Assembly (NCBI GenBank): GCA_963694535.1
Contig: CAVODE010000068.1
Span: forward strand, 1-9,614
Reading direction: 5' to 3'
Length of the DNA stretch: 9,614 nucleotides
DNA from: UBA2979 sp963694535
GTDB lineage: Bacteria; Chloroflexota; Dehalococcoidia; UBA2979
Shown here: positions 1-6,842 of the stretch, one piece after another
How the letters are laid out: each line of letters opens with the position of its first letter
How positions within the stretch are numbered: position 1 is the first letter of the stretch
Position numbers and translations under genes: made by a program
Notes under the pieces: generated by a model
What the model saw: the letters and a program-made list of their open reading frames with translations, nothing else
The model's database searches: none
What the model was told of the DNA's origin: nothing

Positions 1-42
1 AGAGAAATGGTTACACTCTGTCGGGACTGGAAAGGACAGAAT

Positions 43-576
43 ATGGACTGGGAACAATTAACGATCATTGCGCAAATTGCCACAGGAGTGGCGACGCTAG
101 CAGTGGCTGCATTTTTGGCGAGTCAATTACGCCAGCAGCACAGAGATGCAGAACGTGAAATCCTCTATACATCTAACCAGCAGTACATCGAAATTAATGG
201 AGCGATGCTCGACTCGGAGTTTGTCAACGTGTGGCGTAGAGGGACTGAAGATTATGATTCCTTGATTGACCCTGATGAAGAAATGCAGTTTCGAACATGG
301 AATCGGCTGAGTAGCATTTTTCAGGCAACGAATTTCTCAGCTGGACATGATGCACTTGATCGCGGGATCGACAGTCGGATCTATGAGCAAGCAATAGGTG
401 CGTGGGGCATGTGGCCTGGAATAGCTACTTACTACGAGCGCCACGGCCGCAGTCATACGTACGATCCTGACCTTAAGACTACTCTTGATGCTGCGTTCCT
501 TGCTTCACAAGGTCGCGAAGTCGAGACGACATGGGTCTTGGGAGTTAATAACGGAGATTCGTTGGACCTACCGTAA
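43..576 (+). CDS. Membrane-anchored protein of unknown function (177 aa)
   Basis: I do not recognise a named family. The protein opens with MDWEQLT and then one hydrophobic stretch at about residues 6-29 (rich in I, A, V and L), followed at once by a polar, charged segment (QLRQQHRDAER). This suggests one N-terminal membrane anchor with a soluble domain of about 145 residues on the cytoplasmic side. An N-terminus of the form M-(D/N)-W-E, then an anchor, then a Q-R-rich stretch recurs in unnamed proteins of marine and soil bacteria (recalled from memory, not searched). I chose the ATG at 43 because AAGGA at 32-36 lies 6 nt upstream; an in-frame ATG at 7 lacks a visible ribosome site. The reading frame is open to the left window edge, so a longer form cannot be excluded. 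The peptide AAFLASQ occurs twice, in the anchor and near the C-terminus, probably by chance. It converges on the CoA-transferase downstream. Confidence 0.75.
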   Translation: MDWEQLTIIAQIATGVATLAVAAFLASQLRQQHRDAEREILYTSNQQYIEINGAMLDSEFVNVWRRGTEDYDSLIDPDEEMQFRTWNRLSSIFQATNFSAGHDALDRGIDSRIYEQAIGAWGMWPGIATYYERHGRSHTYDPDLKTTLDAAFLASQGREVETTWVLGVNNGDSLDLP

Positions 577-734
577 GCAAATCTAAGCGATCACATGTTG
601 AACTAGGCGCAGTTGCTCGTCTGATGCGACCAATGCCACCATCCTGCCACCATTTGGGGCAATCCAACTACCTATGGAAACGTCAATACCTTGTTATATA
701 AGGGATTCAGCCTAGAACGGGCTTCAATTCACAC
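577..734. other. Intergenic gap between convergent genes, no gene seen
   Basis: This 158-bp stretch separates two convergent stop codons. I see no coding frame of useful length, no RNA gene and no GC-rich hairpin followed by a T-run that would make a convincing intrinsic terminator. It contains a tandem 9-mer, TGCCACCAT, at 634-642 and again at 645-653. Transcription must end here for both neighbours, but the signal is not obvious. Confidence 0.5.
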
Positions 735-1925
735 CTAAATAGCACCTAAGTCCGTAAGTTCATCCATCTCAGCTTCAGTAAGACCTAAAAGTCCCTCGTA
801 AATCTCATTATTGTGCTCCCCTATTCGCGGAGCCGGGTTGTATATTCGTCCCTCTGCGTGAGATAAATTAGGATATGGTGCGGGTATCGTTACTGGACCA
901 ACGTGTGGGTCGTCTACCTGTACTAAATTTTTTCGCGCGGCTATGTGTGGGTCCGCAAATATATCAGCAATACTATAGACCGGACCGTACGGTACCCGAT
1001 ACTCATCCAAAACACGATATAAATCGGCAGAATCAAAATCTTTCGCCCATTCTCGGATCAGTGAGTGGAGTTCAACTTCGTTAGCAAATCGATTCTCATG
1101 ATTTGAAAATTTTGGATCCTGAGGCAAGTCAGGGATATGCATCGCATCGCAGAGTCTTTGAAATATTTGCGGATTAAGAGCCAGAATCAATACCCATTTT
1201 CCGTCCTTAGTCAAAAATTGATCCCCGGGAATAGACCATGATCTGACGTTACCTGCCCGCTCCCGAACAATACCTGATCTACTATATTCAGCCGCCATTG
1301 GTCCTGAATAACTCAGAATAGATTCGTATAATGACAAATCGACAATCTGTGTTTCCTGGCAATCTTCGTGGTCTCGATGATATACGGCCCCTAAAATAGC
1401 AAGTGCGCCATATGTGCCCGAAGCCAAATCACCCATCATGTATCCCGGATGCACTGGAGGTTGATCCGCCTCACCGGTTACATAAATCATCCCCCCCATC
1501 GCTTGACCAATCCTGTCATAAGACGTCCGGTCACGATACGGGCCTGTCTGACCAAACCCAGAAATTCGTACGAAAATTAGTCGCGAATTCACCTTTGCAA
1601 GGTCATCCTCCCCTATACCCCAACGCTCCATTGTTCCTGGAGAGAAATTTTCAACCACGGCATCAGCACTAGCGACCAATTTCTTAAATAATTCAGCACC
1701 CTCAGGTTTTCTCAAGTCTAGAGAAACTGACTTTTTGTTACGCTGCAGTCCAGCTCTCGTTGAATTCTGCTGAGCCGCCGTATCATGCCGCAGCGCAGGC
1801 AGCTCTACACGAATAACTTCTGCGCCCATATCTGCTAATAACGTAGACACAAATGGTCCAGCCAATACTTGACCTGCGTCAATTATTCGAAGGCCTGCCA
1901 AAAGACGTTGATGCTCTTCAGCCAT
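735..1925 (-). CDS. Class III CoA-transferase, CaiB/BaiF (Frc) family, copy 1
   Basis: Family III CoA-transferases move CoA between carboxylic acids in the cytoplasm through an aspartyl-CoA thioester; known substrates include oxalate, carnitine, bile acids and aromatic acids. The N-terminal Rossmann-like signature is present at about residues 9-41 (LAGLRIIDAGQVLAGPF, then LLADMGAEVIRVE). It is followed by NKKSVSLDLRKPEG (about 63-76) and the canonical ENFSPGTMERWGIG (about 92-105). The catalytic Asp is D166, in YMMGDLASG. The C-terminal VPYGPVYS and PHI blocks are also typical. Length is 396 aa, normal for the family. I prefer ATG 1925, with AAGGGA just upstream, over an in-frame GTG at 1952 that would add 9 residues with a poor ribosome site. 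Of the three copies here it has the most standard motifs. It is divergent from the aldo/keto reductase. The substrate cannot be read from the sequence. Confidence 0.93.
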   Translation of the reverse strand: MAEEHQRLLAGLRIIDAGQVLAGPFVSTLLADMGAEVIRVELPALRHDTAAQQNSTRAGLQRNKKSVSLDLRKPEGAELFKKLVASADAVVENFSPGTMERWGIGEDDLAKVNSRLIFVRISGFGQTGPYRDRTSYDRIGQAMGGMIYVTGEADQPPVHPGYMMGDLASGTYGALAILGAVYHRDHEDCQETQIVDLSLYESILSYSGPMAAEYSRSGIVRERAGNVRSWSIPGDQFLTKDGKWVLILALNPQIFQRLCDAMHIPDLPQDPKFSNHENRFANEVELHSLIREWAKDFDSADLYRVLDEYRVPYGPVYSIADIFADPHIAARKNLVQVDDPHVGPVTIPAPYPNLSHAEGRIYNPAPRIGEHNNEIYEGLLGLTEAEMDELTDLGAI

Positions 1926-1971
1926 AAGTTCCCTTAATAAATCGTTCTTCACTACTTCTAGACGGACTTAT

Positions 1972-1999
1972 ATTGTAAAACCGTGTTGAAGTTATGCAA
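1972..1999 (-). promoter_or_regulatory. Candidate sigma-70-like promoter for CoA-transferase 1
   Basis: On the minus strand, TACAAT (1972-1977, five of six matches to the -10 consensus) lies 16 nt downstream of TTGCAT (1994-1999, a weak -35). Initiation near 1965 would leave a leader of about 40 nt before ATG 1925 but only about 12 nt before GTG 1952, which favours the shorter protein. The -35 falls in a cluster of AAGTT/AACTT repeats that could bind a regulator. This is a by-eye match only. Confidence 0.35.
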
Positions 2000-2077
2000 G
2001 TTAACACAACTTTGGCGTGCTGCCCTATCGAGCGTGACTCCGAAGTAGGCTCAGTTAATCAGTCCACCTAATGTGTA

Positions 2078-2086
2078 TATGGTACA
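2078..2086 (+). promoter_or_regulatory. Candidate -10 region of the aldo/keto reductase gene
   Basis: TATGGTACA lies about 43 nt before the reductase ATG. The same 9-mer occurs at 4363-4371, in front of the other plus-strand gene that is divergent from a CoA-transferase. TATGGT matches four of six -10 consensus bases, and TTAATC at 2055-2060 could be a weak -35 at 17-nt spacing. The recurrence is the main argument; promoter function is inferred. Confidence 0.3.
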
Positions 2087-2128
2087 GTCCAACCATTATC
2101 AAACGAGCACAAGCATTAAGGACTAACG

Positions 2129-3118
2129 ATGGAGCAACGACAACTCGGTGACAGCGATCTCTTTTCTTCACCGATCGGGTTTGGAACTTGGGAAATGGCT
2201 ACCACCACCTATGGTGACATAGATGTAAAAGAAGCAGCTGACGCCGTACATGCTGCAATAGATCACGGCATTACGCTTTTCGATACAGCAGAGGTGTATG
2301 GCCCATATCATTCTGAGGAACTTTTGGCCAAAGCATTAGGAAATAAACGAAAAGACATCGTACTAGTCAGCAAAGTTGGCTTCGCGTATGACGAAAACGG
2401 AAAAAATTTAGGACGGAACTCTCAATTTCAGCATGTTATCGACCGAGCGGAAGGCTGCCTCAGTCGTTTAAACACAGATTATTTAGACCTTCTACTCATA
2501 CATTGGCCTGATCACGACACTCCGTTTGAAGAAACCATCCGAGCACTTGAACAACTGAAACAGAGCGGAAAAATTAGACATTATGGTGTCTCGAACTTCA
2601 CCCCAGAGATGATGGACGAGTGTGAACAATATGGCCATATGGCAGCGAATCAGGTGGGCTATCACATGTTCGATCGCCGGATGGAATCAACCGTGCTGCC
2701 ACACTGTCTGGACAAAAACATTGGATTCATGGCTTATGGCACGCTTGGTTTTGGTTTGCTGTCTGGCGCGTTTACCCCGGACACCAGTTTCGGAGAAAAT
2801 GACTGGCGAAGCAGCGGGGTAGCCTTCAAGTTACCCCTATTTCAGACCGAAGAATTCGCCAAAGAACTGCGAGTGGTTGAACGTCTGAAAACGATTGCGG
2901 AACGGAACAATAAATCAGTCGCCCAGATGGCAATTGCCTGGACACTTGGCCATCCTGCTGTGTCGGTTGGACTAGTCGGCGTTCGTAACGAATGGGAACT
3001 TAAGGAGAATGTCGCAGCAGTTGACTGGGAACTTACTTCGGAAATTCGTGAAGAAATAGACATGATATTTAAGGAAGAAAACGTCCCGACTCACGTCGAT
3101 ACCGAGCAGGCCATCTAA
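2129..3118 (+). CDS. Aldo/keto reductase
   Basis: This is a cytoplasmic (beta/alpha)8-barrel, NAD(P)H-dependent oxidoreductase that interconverts carbonyls and alcohols. The whole family architecture is visible in 329 residues. It has an N-terminal GFGTWEMA, then the catalytic tetrad D52 and Y57 (in DTAEVYG), K82 (in VSKVGF) and H125 (in LLIHWPDHD). Next come GVSNF (153-157), the NQVGYHMF segment with AYGTLGFGLLSG, and the C-terminal cofactor-binding stretch VGLVGVRNEWELKEN (280-294). ATG 2129 is supported by AAGGA at 2118-2122, six bases upstream. It shares a 203-bp divergent region with CoA-transferase 1, and its TAA overlaps the TAG of CoA-transferase 2 on the other strand. The substrate is unknown; from the context it could reduce or oxidise an intermediate that is later handled as a CoA ester, but that is inference. 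Confidence 0.95.
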   Translation: MEQRQLGDSDLFSSPIGFGTWEMATTTYGDIDVKEAADAVHAAIDHGITLFDTAEVYGPYHSEELLAKALGNKRKDIVLVSKVGFAYDENGKNLGRNSQFQHVIDRAEGCLSRLNTDYLDLLLIHWPDHDTPFEETIRALEQLKQSGKIRHYGVSNFTPEMMDECEQYGHMAANQVGYHMFDRRMESTVLPHCLDKNIGFMAYGTLGFGLLSGAFTPDTSFGENDWRSSGVAFKLPLFQTEEFAKELRVVERLKTIAERNNKSVAQMAIAWTLGHPAVSVGLVGVRNEWELKENVAAVDWELTSEIREEIDMIFKEENVPTHVDTEQAI

Positions 3119-4305
3119 AGAGCTCCTTTTTTCTTTAGCAGCTCAATCTTCTCCCAGCTATAGCCGATCTCTAGCAAGATTTCTTCAGTATTCTCGCCGA
3201 GCTCGGGTGCCCGATCAGCTGGCTCATCAATTCCGTCACTATAGCGAACTGGTGTGCCCATAGTTACCATGTCACCGTATTCAGGGTGACTCGCCTGACG
3301 TAAATAGCCGCTCTCCAGCACCTGCGGATTGGTGACCACGTGATCATAATCATTAACTGGCGCCCAAACCGCATCAACTTCTTCCAAAATGATGTGAATA
3401 TCACTGGCACTCATATTCAAAAAAATCTCAGAAATTGTCTTCGTTATCAGATCATTTTGACGTAATCTCTCTAGGCCCGCCCGCAATATCTGATTAGCTG
3501 CTAGATCAGCTTGACCCAAAGCATTCCAAAAATCCTCCCATCTTTTAGGGACTCCTGATAACGCTACGTAACCATCTTTAGCTTGATAAATACTTATAGG
3601 TGATATCGAACTTAACCACGGGTATGTACGCTGAGATCGATCATGTTGGGTTTCAGCCAGCACATGTGCCATCAACTCCGATGACTGCGCCCAAATTTGC
3701 CCACCCAGAAGAGAGGTTTCAACCAACTGGCCAACACCCGACTTTTCACGAGCAAATAAAGCGGTAACAATCGCCCCGAACAAGGTCATCCCTCCCATGG
3801 TGTCCGCCACCAACGCACCTGCACCTTGAGCTAATTCCGGAGTTCCAGTATTCCAAGCCAAGCCTCCAGCAGCTTGCGCCATTAAATCATTTCCAGGACG
3901 ATCACTATCTGGACCTTCTGGACCGTAGGTAGTACCTACTGCATATATCAAACGTGGATTAATAGAGCGACAGGCTTCGTATCCCAATCCTGCTCGATCC
4001 AGAGCGTGCGGTTTCAGTGTCGTAACCAAGACGTCGCTGTCGGCTACGAGAGCCTGCACAAGCTCCAATCCCTCAGGCTTTTTAAAGTCGATCGTGACAC
4101 TTCGCTTACCACGATTATTGGCGTGATATACGGGTGGGGCAGATTTATATTCAGACGCCGGTATACGTCGGGAAGAATCAGGCACGTCTGGGTGCTCAAT
4201 CTTGATCACTTCGCAACCAAGATCACGCAATAACTGGCAGCATTGCGGTCCCATTATCAGATGTGTGAATTCGAGAACACGCATGCCATCTAGTGGTCCA
4301 GACAT
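3115..4305 (-). CDS. Class III CoA-transferase, CaiB/BaiF family, copy 2
   Basis: This is a second cytoplasmic CoA-transferase of 396 aa. Signatures: LDGMRVLEFTHLIMGPQ and LLRDLGCEVIKIEHPD (about 5-40), NNRGKRSVTIDFKKPEG (about 63-79), and the catalytic Asp at D168, in LVADTMGGM. A C-terminal VDAVWAPVNDYDHVV block is typical of the family. The usual ENF-P-G motif is replaced by VTTLKPHALDRAGLG, so it belongs to a different subfamily from copy 1. ATG 4305 is chosen because GAAGGA sits about 7 nt upstream on the minus strand; an in-frame TTG at 4353 would add 16 residues unlike any family N-terminus and would lie inside the palindromic operator candidate. It is divergent from copy 3 across 75 bp and overlaps the reductase stop by 4 bp. 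Pairing with copy 3 as a two-subunit enzyme is possible, but each copy keeps its own Asp. Confidence 0.93.
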   Translation of the reverse strand: MSGPLDGMRVLEFTHLIMGPQCCQLLRDLGCEVIKIEHPDVPDSSRRIPASEYKSAPPVYHANNRGKRSVTIDFKKPEGLELVQALVADSDVLVTTLKPHALDRAGLGYEACRSINPRLIYAVGTTYGPEGPDSDRPGNDLMAQAAGGLAWNTGTPELAQGAGALVADTMGGMTLFGAIVTALFAREKSGVGQLVETSLLGGQIWAQSSELMAHVLAETQHDRSQRTYPWLSSISPISIYQAKDGYVALSGVPKRWEDFWNALGQADLAANQILRAGLERLRQNDLITKTISEIFLNMSASDIHIILEEVDAVWAPVNDYDHVVTNPQVLESGYLRQASHPEYGDMVTMGTPVRYSDGIDEPADRAPELGENTEEILLEIGYSWEKIELLKKKGAL

Positions 4306-4341
4306 AATTATTCCTTCAGTAATTCTCTCGCATAAATAAAT

Positions 4342-4361
4342 TCTTACCCTCAAGGGTAAGA
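4342..4361. promoter_or_regulatory. Palindromic operator candidate between divergent CoA-transferase genes
   Basis: A perfect inverted repeat with 9-bp arms (TCTTACCCT at 4342-4350 and AGGGTAAGA at 4353-4361) and a 2-bp centre sits inside the 75-bp region shared by two divergent CoA-transferase genes. It lies 20 bp from one start codon and 37 bp from the other, so a bound dimeric regulator could control both. No regulator gene is present in the window. It is not followed by a T-run and is poorly placed for a terminator. Confidence 0.6.
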
Positions 4362-4362
4362 C

Positions 4363-4371
4363 TATGGTACA
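4363..4371 (+). promoter_or_regulatory. Candidate -10 region of CoA-transferase 3
   Basis: TATGGTACA, identical to the 9-mer at 2078-2086 upstream of the reductase, directly follows the palindrome at 4342-4361. If it is a -10 element, the transcript would start only a few bases before ATG 4381, giving an almost leaderless mRNA. That fits the weak ribosome site (AAAGAG) in front of this gene. Inference from recurrence and position only. Confidence 0.3.
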
Positions 4372-4380
4372 AAGAGCAAT

Positions 4381-5595
4381 ATGGTTGGCCCTTTAGACGG
4401 TATTCGCGTGGTTGAAGTTGCAAGTTTTTTGGCGGCTCCTTCGTCAGCTGCACTTATGGCAGATATGGGCGCCACAGTCATTAAGATAGAACCTCCTGAT
4501 GGTGACACATTTCGTGGTAATCGAGCTCACCTCCATGTATCTGCCACGACAAACTATGTGTTTGAGGTCGACAACAGAGGCAAACAATCTCTCGCACTAG
4601 ATCTTGGGAAAACCGCCGCACAAGACGCATTACATCGACTAATTGCGACTGCTGACATTTTTATTACTAACCTCACGTCGAAACGGACTGAAAAATATCG
4701 ACTCGACTTCGAAACCCTGAAGCAAATTCAGCCGACCCTGGTATATGGCCATTTAGTTGGGTATAGCAGTACCGGCATAGACTCCGAGCGTCCTGGTTTT
4801 GACAGCACTGCTTATTGGGCGCGATCAGGTGTTATGGGACTTATGGGAGAAGTCGGTGCGCCGGCAGTGCAAAGCCGCCCTGGACAGGGAGATCACCCGA
4901 CAGGTGTGAATCTGCTCGCCGCAACACTTGCCGCACTAAGACTCAAGGAACAAACTGGATTACCGCAGAAGGCTGAGGTGTCTCTTCTTCGAACCGGTTT
5001 ATGGACAATTGCAACCGATATGCAACTAGCGATGAATCTTCCTAACAGCACCCCGAGCCAATTCAATCGGCAAACTCACGGGTTGTTAATAAGAAGTGCC
5101 TACGAGACGAAAGACAAAAGATGGATCATGCTCACAATGCATAACGTGCCAAAACATTGGCCCCTACTATGTGCGGCGCTTGCACGCCCAGACTGGTCTG
5201 CAGATTCAAGATTTGCCACAAATGCAGGAATGCTCGAACACGGTACCGAAATAGTCGCGGAACTTCAGGCGGAGTTCAAGTCAAAAACACTATCTGAGTG
5301 GGCTGGTCTCCTCGATAAAAATGAATGCATATGGGCACCGGCTGCATCGCTCTCTGAAATAGCAACCGACCCCGTGATCGTCGAACAGGAAGCCATTAAA
5401 ACTCTTGAAGACGTAAGCGGTAAAGAATATCGAATTATTTCGACTCCGTTCGACATACAGGGTGCTGATGTGGCACCCCGTAAAAGAGCGCCCTTAGTGG
5501 GAGAACATAACTATGAAGTCCTGATTGAGGCTGGCTTTTCCGAAGCTGAAGTAACAGAGTTGGCTGCTGACGGTATTTTTACCTTAGAACACTAG
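4381..5595 (+). CDS. Class III CoA-transferase, CaiB/BaiF family, copy 3 (divergent subfamily)
   Basis: This third cytoplasmic CoA-transferase has 404 aa. Family signatures are LDGIRVVEVASFLAAP and MADMGATVIKIEPPDGD (about 5-42), VDNRGKQSLALDL (63-75) and the catalytic Asp at D171, in PGQGDHPTGVNLLAATLAAL. The C-terminal ECIWAPAASLSEIATDP and LVGEHNYEVLIEAGFSEAEV blocks also fit. It departs from the standard at two places: the ENF-P-G motif is ITNLTSKRTEKYRLDFE, and the Asp is followed by His-Pro-Thr-Gly. This suggests a substrate class different from copies 1 and 2. The ATG at 4381 has only a weak AAAGAG upstream, but starting here gives the standard family N-terminus. It is divergent from copy 2, sharing a palindrome, and its TAG directly abuts the stop of the VOC gene on the opposite strand. 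Substrate unknown. Confidence 0.92.
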   Translation: MVGPLDGIRVVEVASFLAAPSSAALMADMGATVIKIEPPDGDTFRGNRAHLHVSATTNYVFEVDNRGKQSLALDLGKTAAQDALHRLIATADIFITNLTSKRTEKYRLDFETLKQIQPTLVYGHLVGYSSTGIDSERPGFDSTAYWARSGVMGLMGEVGAPAVQSRPGQGDHPTGVNLLAATLAALRLKEQTGLPQKAEVSLLRTGLWTIATDMQLAMNLPNSTPSQFNRQTHGLLIRSAYETKDKRWIMLTMHNVPKHWPLLCAALARPDWSADSRFATNAGMLEHGTEIVAELQAEFKSKTLSEWAGLLDKNECIWAPAASLSEIATDPVIVEQEAIKTLEDVSGKEYRIISTPFDIQGADVAPRKRAPLVGEHNYEVLIEAGFSEAEVTELAADGIFTLEH

Positions 5596-5982
5596 CTAGT
5601 CACGCTGAATAAGTTCAATCCTAACATTATCTGGCGCCTTCAAGAAACAAATCCTAATTGCTCCCATCTCAATTGGTCCGTCCAGTAGTTCTGCCCCAAG
5701 CGACGTTAAACGCTCGATATCTGACTCCAGATTTTCCGAGTCTAGACCAAAATGCTCAAGACCTTCTTTTACGCCGTAGTCGCCAGTTGTAAGCGTTTGT
5801 GTCGACTGGGGGCCAGAAATATTCACTGTCATACCATTCTCACTTTCGCAGGCAATAAACTGATCGCCACTATCTCGAATAGTGTCTCCGAGTATACGAA
5901 AGTTGAAGGCCTTAACCCACCAGTCGGCGCACTCGCGTGGTGAATTTGATTTCAAATGAATGTGGTTTATCGCAAAAGTCAT
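5596..5982 (-). CDS. VOC-superfamily (glyoxalase/dioxygenase-like) protein, 128 aa
   Basis: This is a small cytoplasmic protein of the vicinal oxygen chelate fold, built from two beta-alpha-beta-beta-beta modules that hold a divalent metal. The first module starts with INHIHLKSNSPRECADWWVKAF and the second with EHFGLDSENLESDIERLTSLG; the protein ends in FLKAPDNVRIELIQ. The likely metal ligands are H7, H77 and E123, the usual two-His-one-Glu set for a single-domain VOC protein acting as a dimer. ATG 5982 has AGGAG upstream at 8-nt spacing; an in-frame upstream start at 6033 would add 17 residues before the fold and falls within the inverted repeat. Family members include glyoxalase I, extradiol dioxygenases, epimerases and antibiotic-binding proteins, and the sequence does not decide between them. 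It is divergent from the hydrolase over 86 bp. Confidence 0.88.
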   Translation of the reverse strand: MTFAINHIHLKSNSPRECADWWVKAFNFRILGDTIRDSGDQFIACESENGMTVNISGPQSTQTLTTGDYGVKEGLEHFGLDSENLESDIERLTSLGAELLDGPIEMGAIRICFLKAPDNVRIELIQRD

Positions 5983-6014
5983 GACGCAATCTCCTAGACG
6001 ATACAATTGAGTGG

Positions 6015-6036
6015 TAAATGCATTAGTGAGCATTTA
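6015..6036. promoter_or_regulatory. Inverted-repeat operator candidate between VOC and hydrolase genes
   Basis: TAAATGC (6015-6021) and GCATTTA (6030-6036) are perfect 7-bp inverted arms around an 8-bp spacer. They lie in the 86-bp gap between two divergent start codons, 33 bp from each, a position suited to joint control of both genes. The arms differ from those of the 4342-4361 palindrome, so the regulators would be different. Confidence 0.5.
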
Positions 6037-6068
6037 TTTGAGTAGTTTATTACATTGGATGGCAATAT

Positions 6069-6824
6069 ATGACTTTAGTTCTAGTACACGGCAACCCAGA
6101 GACCGCAGCAGTCTGGAATGACCTCATCCCTCTTCTTGATGATGATGACGTTCAAACACTTTCACCACCTGGCTTCGGCTCACCACTACCTGATAACTTT
6201 GACGCAACAAGTGACGCCTACGTCGAGTGGCTTGCCGCAGAATTATCTCATTTCAGCTCTCCCGTTGATCTCATAGGCCATGACTGGGGAGGTGGTCACG
6301 TTGTCCGACTTGCATGCGAAAGACCCGACCTCATACGTTCATGGGCAAGTGATATTCTCGGAGTCTTCACACCGGAATACGTCTGGCATGATCGGGCACA
6401 AATATGGCAAACTCCGGAGGTTGGCGAAGAGGCGGTAGCTGCAATGGTGTCAACGGATCCGGTAGAGACATCAACTCGATATCAAAGTCTGGGGATGAGC
6501 GCTGATATAGCGAGTCAAGTCGCAAACGGTGTGAACGCCGACATGGCCAAAGCAATTCTCAGCCTCTATAGATCCGCCGCCCAACCAATAGTAGGCAATC
6601 TTTTTCCAACATTAACAAACGCGAGCGTACGACCTGGGCTCGCAATAATTGCAACAGCTGACCCATTTGTGGGCGGAGAGCTCTTGGCCCGTAAAGCTGC
6701 AGAGCAAGCTGGCGCAGAAGTCGGACTTCTAACCGATGAGGGACATTGGTGGATGTGTAGTAACCCTCAGGCTGGTGCAGACTTAATCAATAGCTTCCTC
6801 GCAAATCTTAACGAAAATAACTGA
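6069..6824 (+). CDS. Alpha/beta-fold hydrolase with Asp nucleophile (epoxide hydrolase/dehalogenase-like)
   Basis: This 251-aa cytoplasmic protein has the alpha/beta hydrolase core. HGNPETAAVW (7-16) forms the oxyanion region. The nucleophile elbow is GHDWGGG, with D72 where esterases carry Ser. D198 (in ATADPFVG) and H226 (in DEGHWWM) complete the triad. An Asp nucleophile followed by Trp, with HG-x-P, is the pattern of epoxide hydrolases and haloalkane dehalogenases; N9 in HGNP matches the dehalogenase variant. It is shorter than those enzymes because it begins almost at the oxyanion strand and lacks the two first strands. An in-frame TGA at 6039-6041 shows that nothing upstream is missing. 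I recall similar short proteins annotated only as alpha/beta hydrolases, so the reaction stays open. GGATGG at 6057-6062 precedes the ATG by 6 nt. It is divergent from the VOC gene. Confidence 0.9.
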   Translation: MTLVLVHGNPETAAVWNDLIPLLDDDDVQTLSPPGFGSPLPDNFDATSDAYVEWLAAELSHFSSPVDLIGHDWGGGHVVRLACERPDLIRSWASDILGVFTPEYVWHDRAQIWQTPEVGEEAVAAMVSTDPVETSTRYQSLGMSADIASQVANGVNADMAKAILSLYRSAAQPIVGNLFPTLTNASVRPGLAIIATADPFVGGELLARKAAEQAGAEVGLLTDEGHWWMCSNPQAGADLINSFLANLNENN

Positions 6825-6842
6825 AAATAAAATCTATCAACT

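Noticed and set aside
43..576. First gene as a small toxin or phage membrane protein
   Set aside because: A single N-terminal anchor is not enough. There is no partner antitoxin, no phage neighbour and no recognised motif.
634..653. Tandem TGCCACCAT repeat as a CRISPR or mobile-element remnant
   Set aside because: There are only two 9-bp copies with a 2-bp gap and no flanking repeat or associated gene; most likely a chance or slippage duplication.
1403..1672. Plus-strand open frame of 89 codons inside CoA-transferase 1
   Set aside because: It lies wholly antisense to a well-conserved catalytic region and has no recognisable domain.
3120..3144. GAGCT...AGCTC with a T6 run after the reductase stop as a terminator
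   Set aside because: The T-run lies in the loop between the arms instead of after the stem, and the arms are only 5 bp. It also codes for the C-terminus of CoA-transferase 2.
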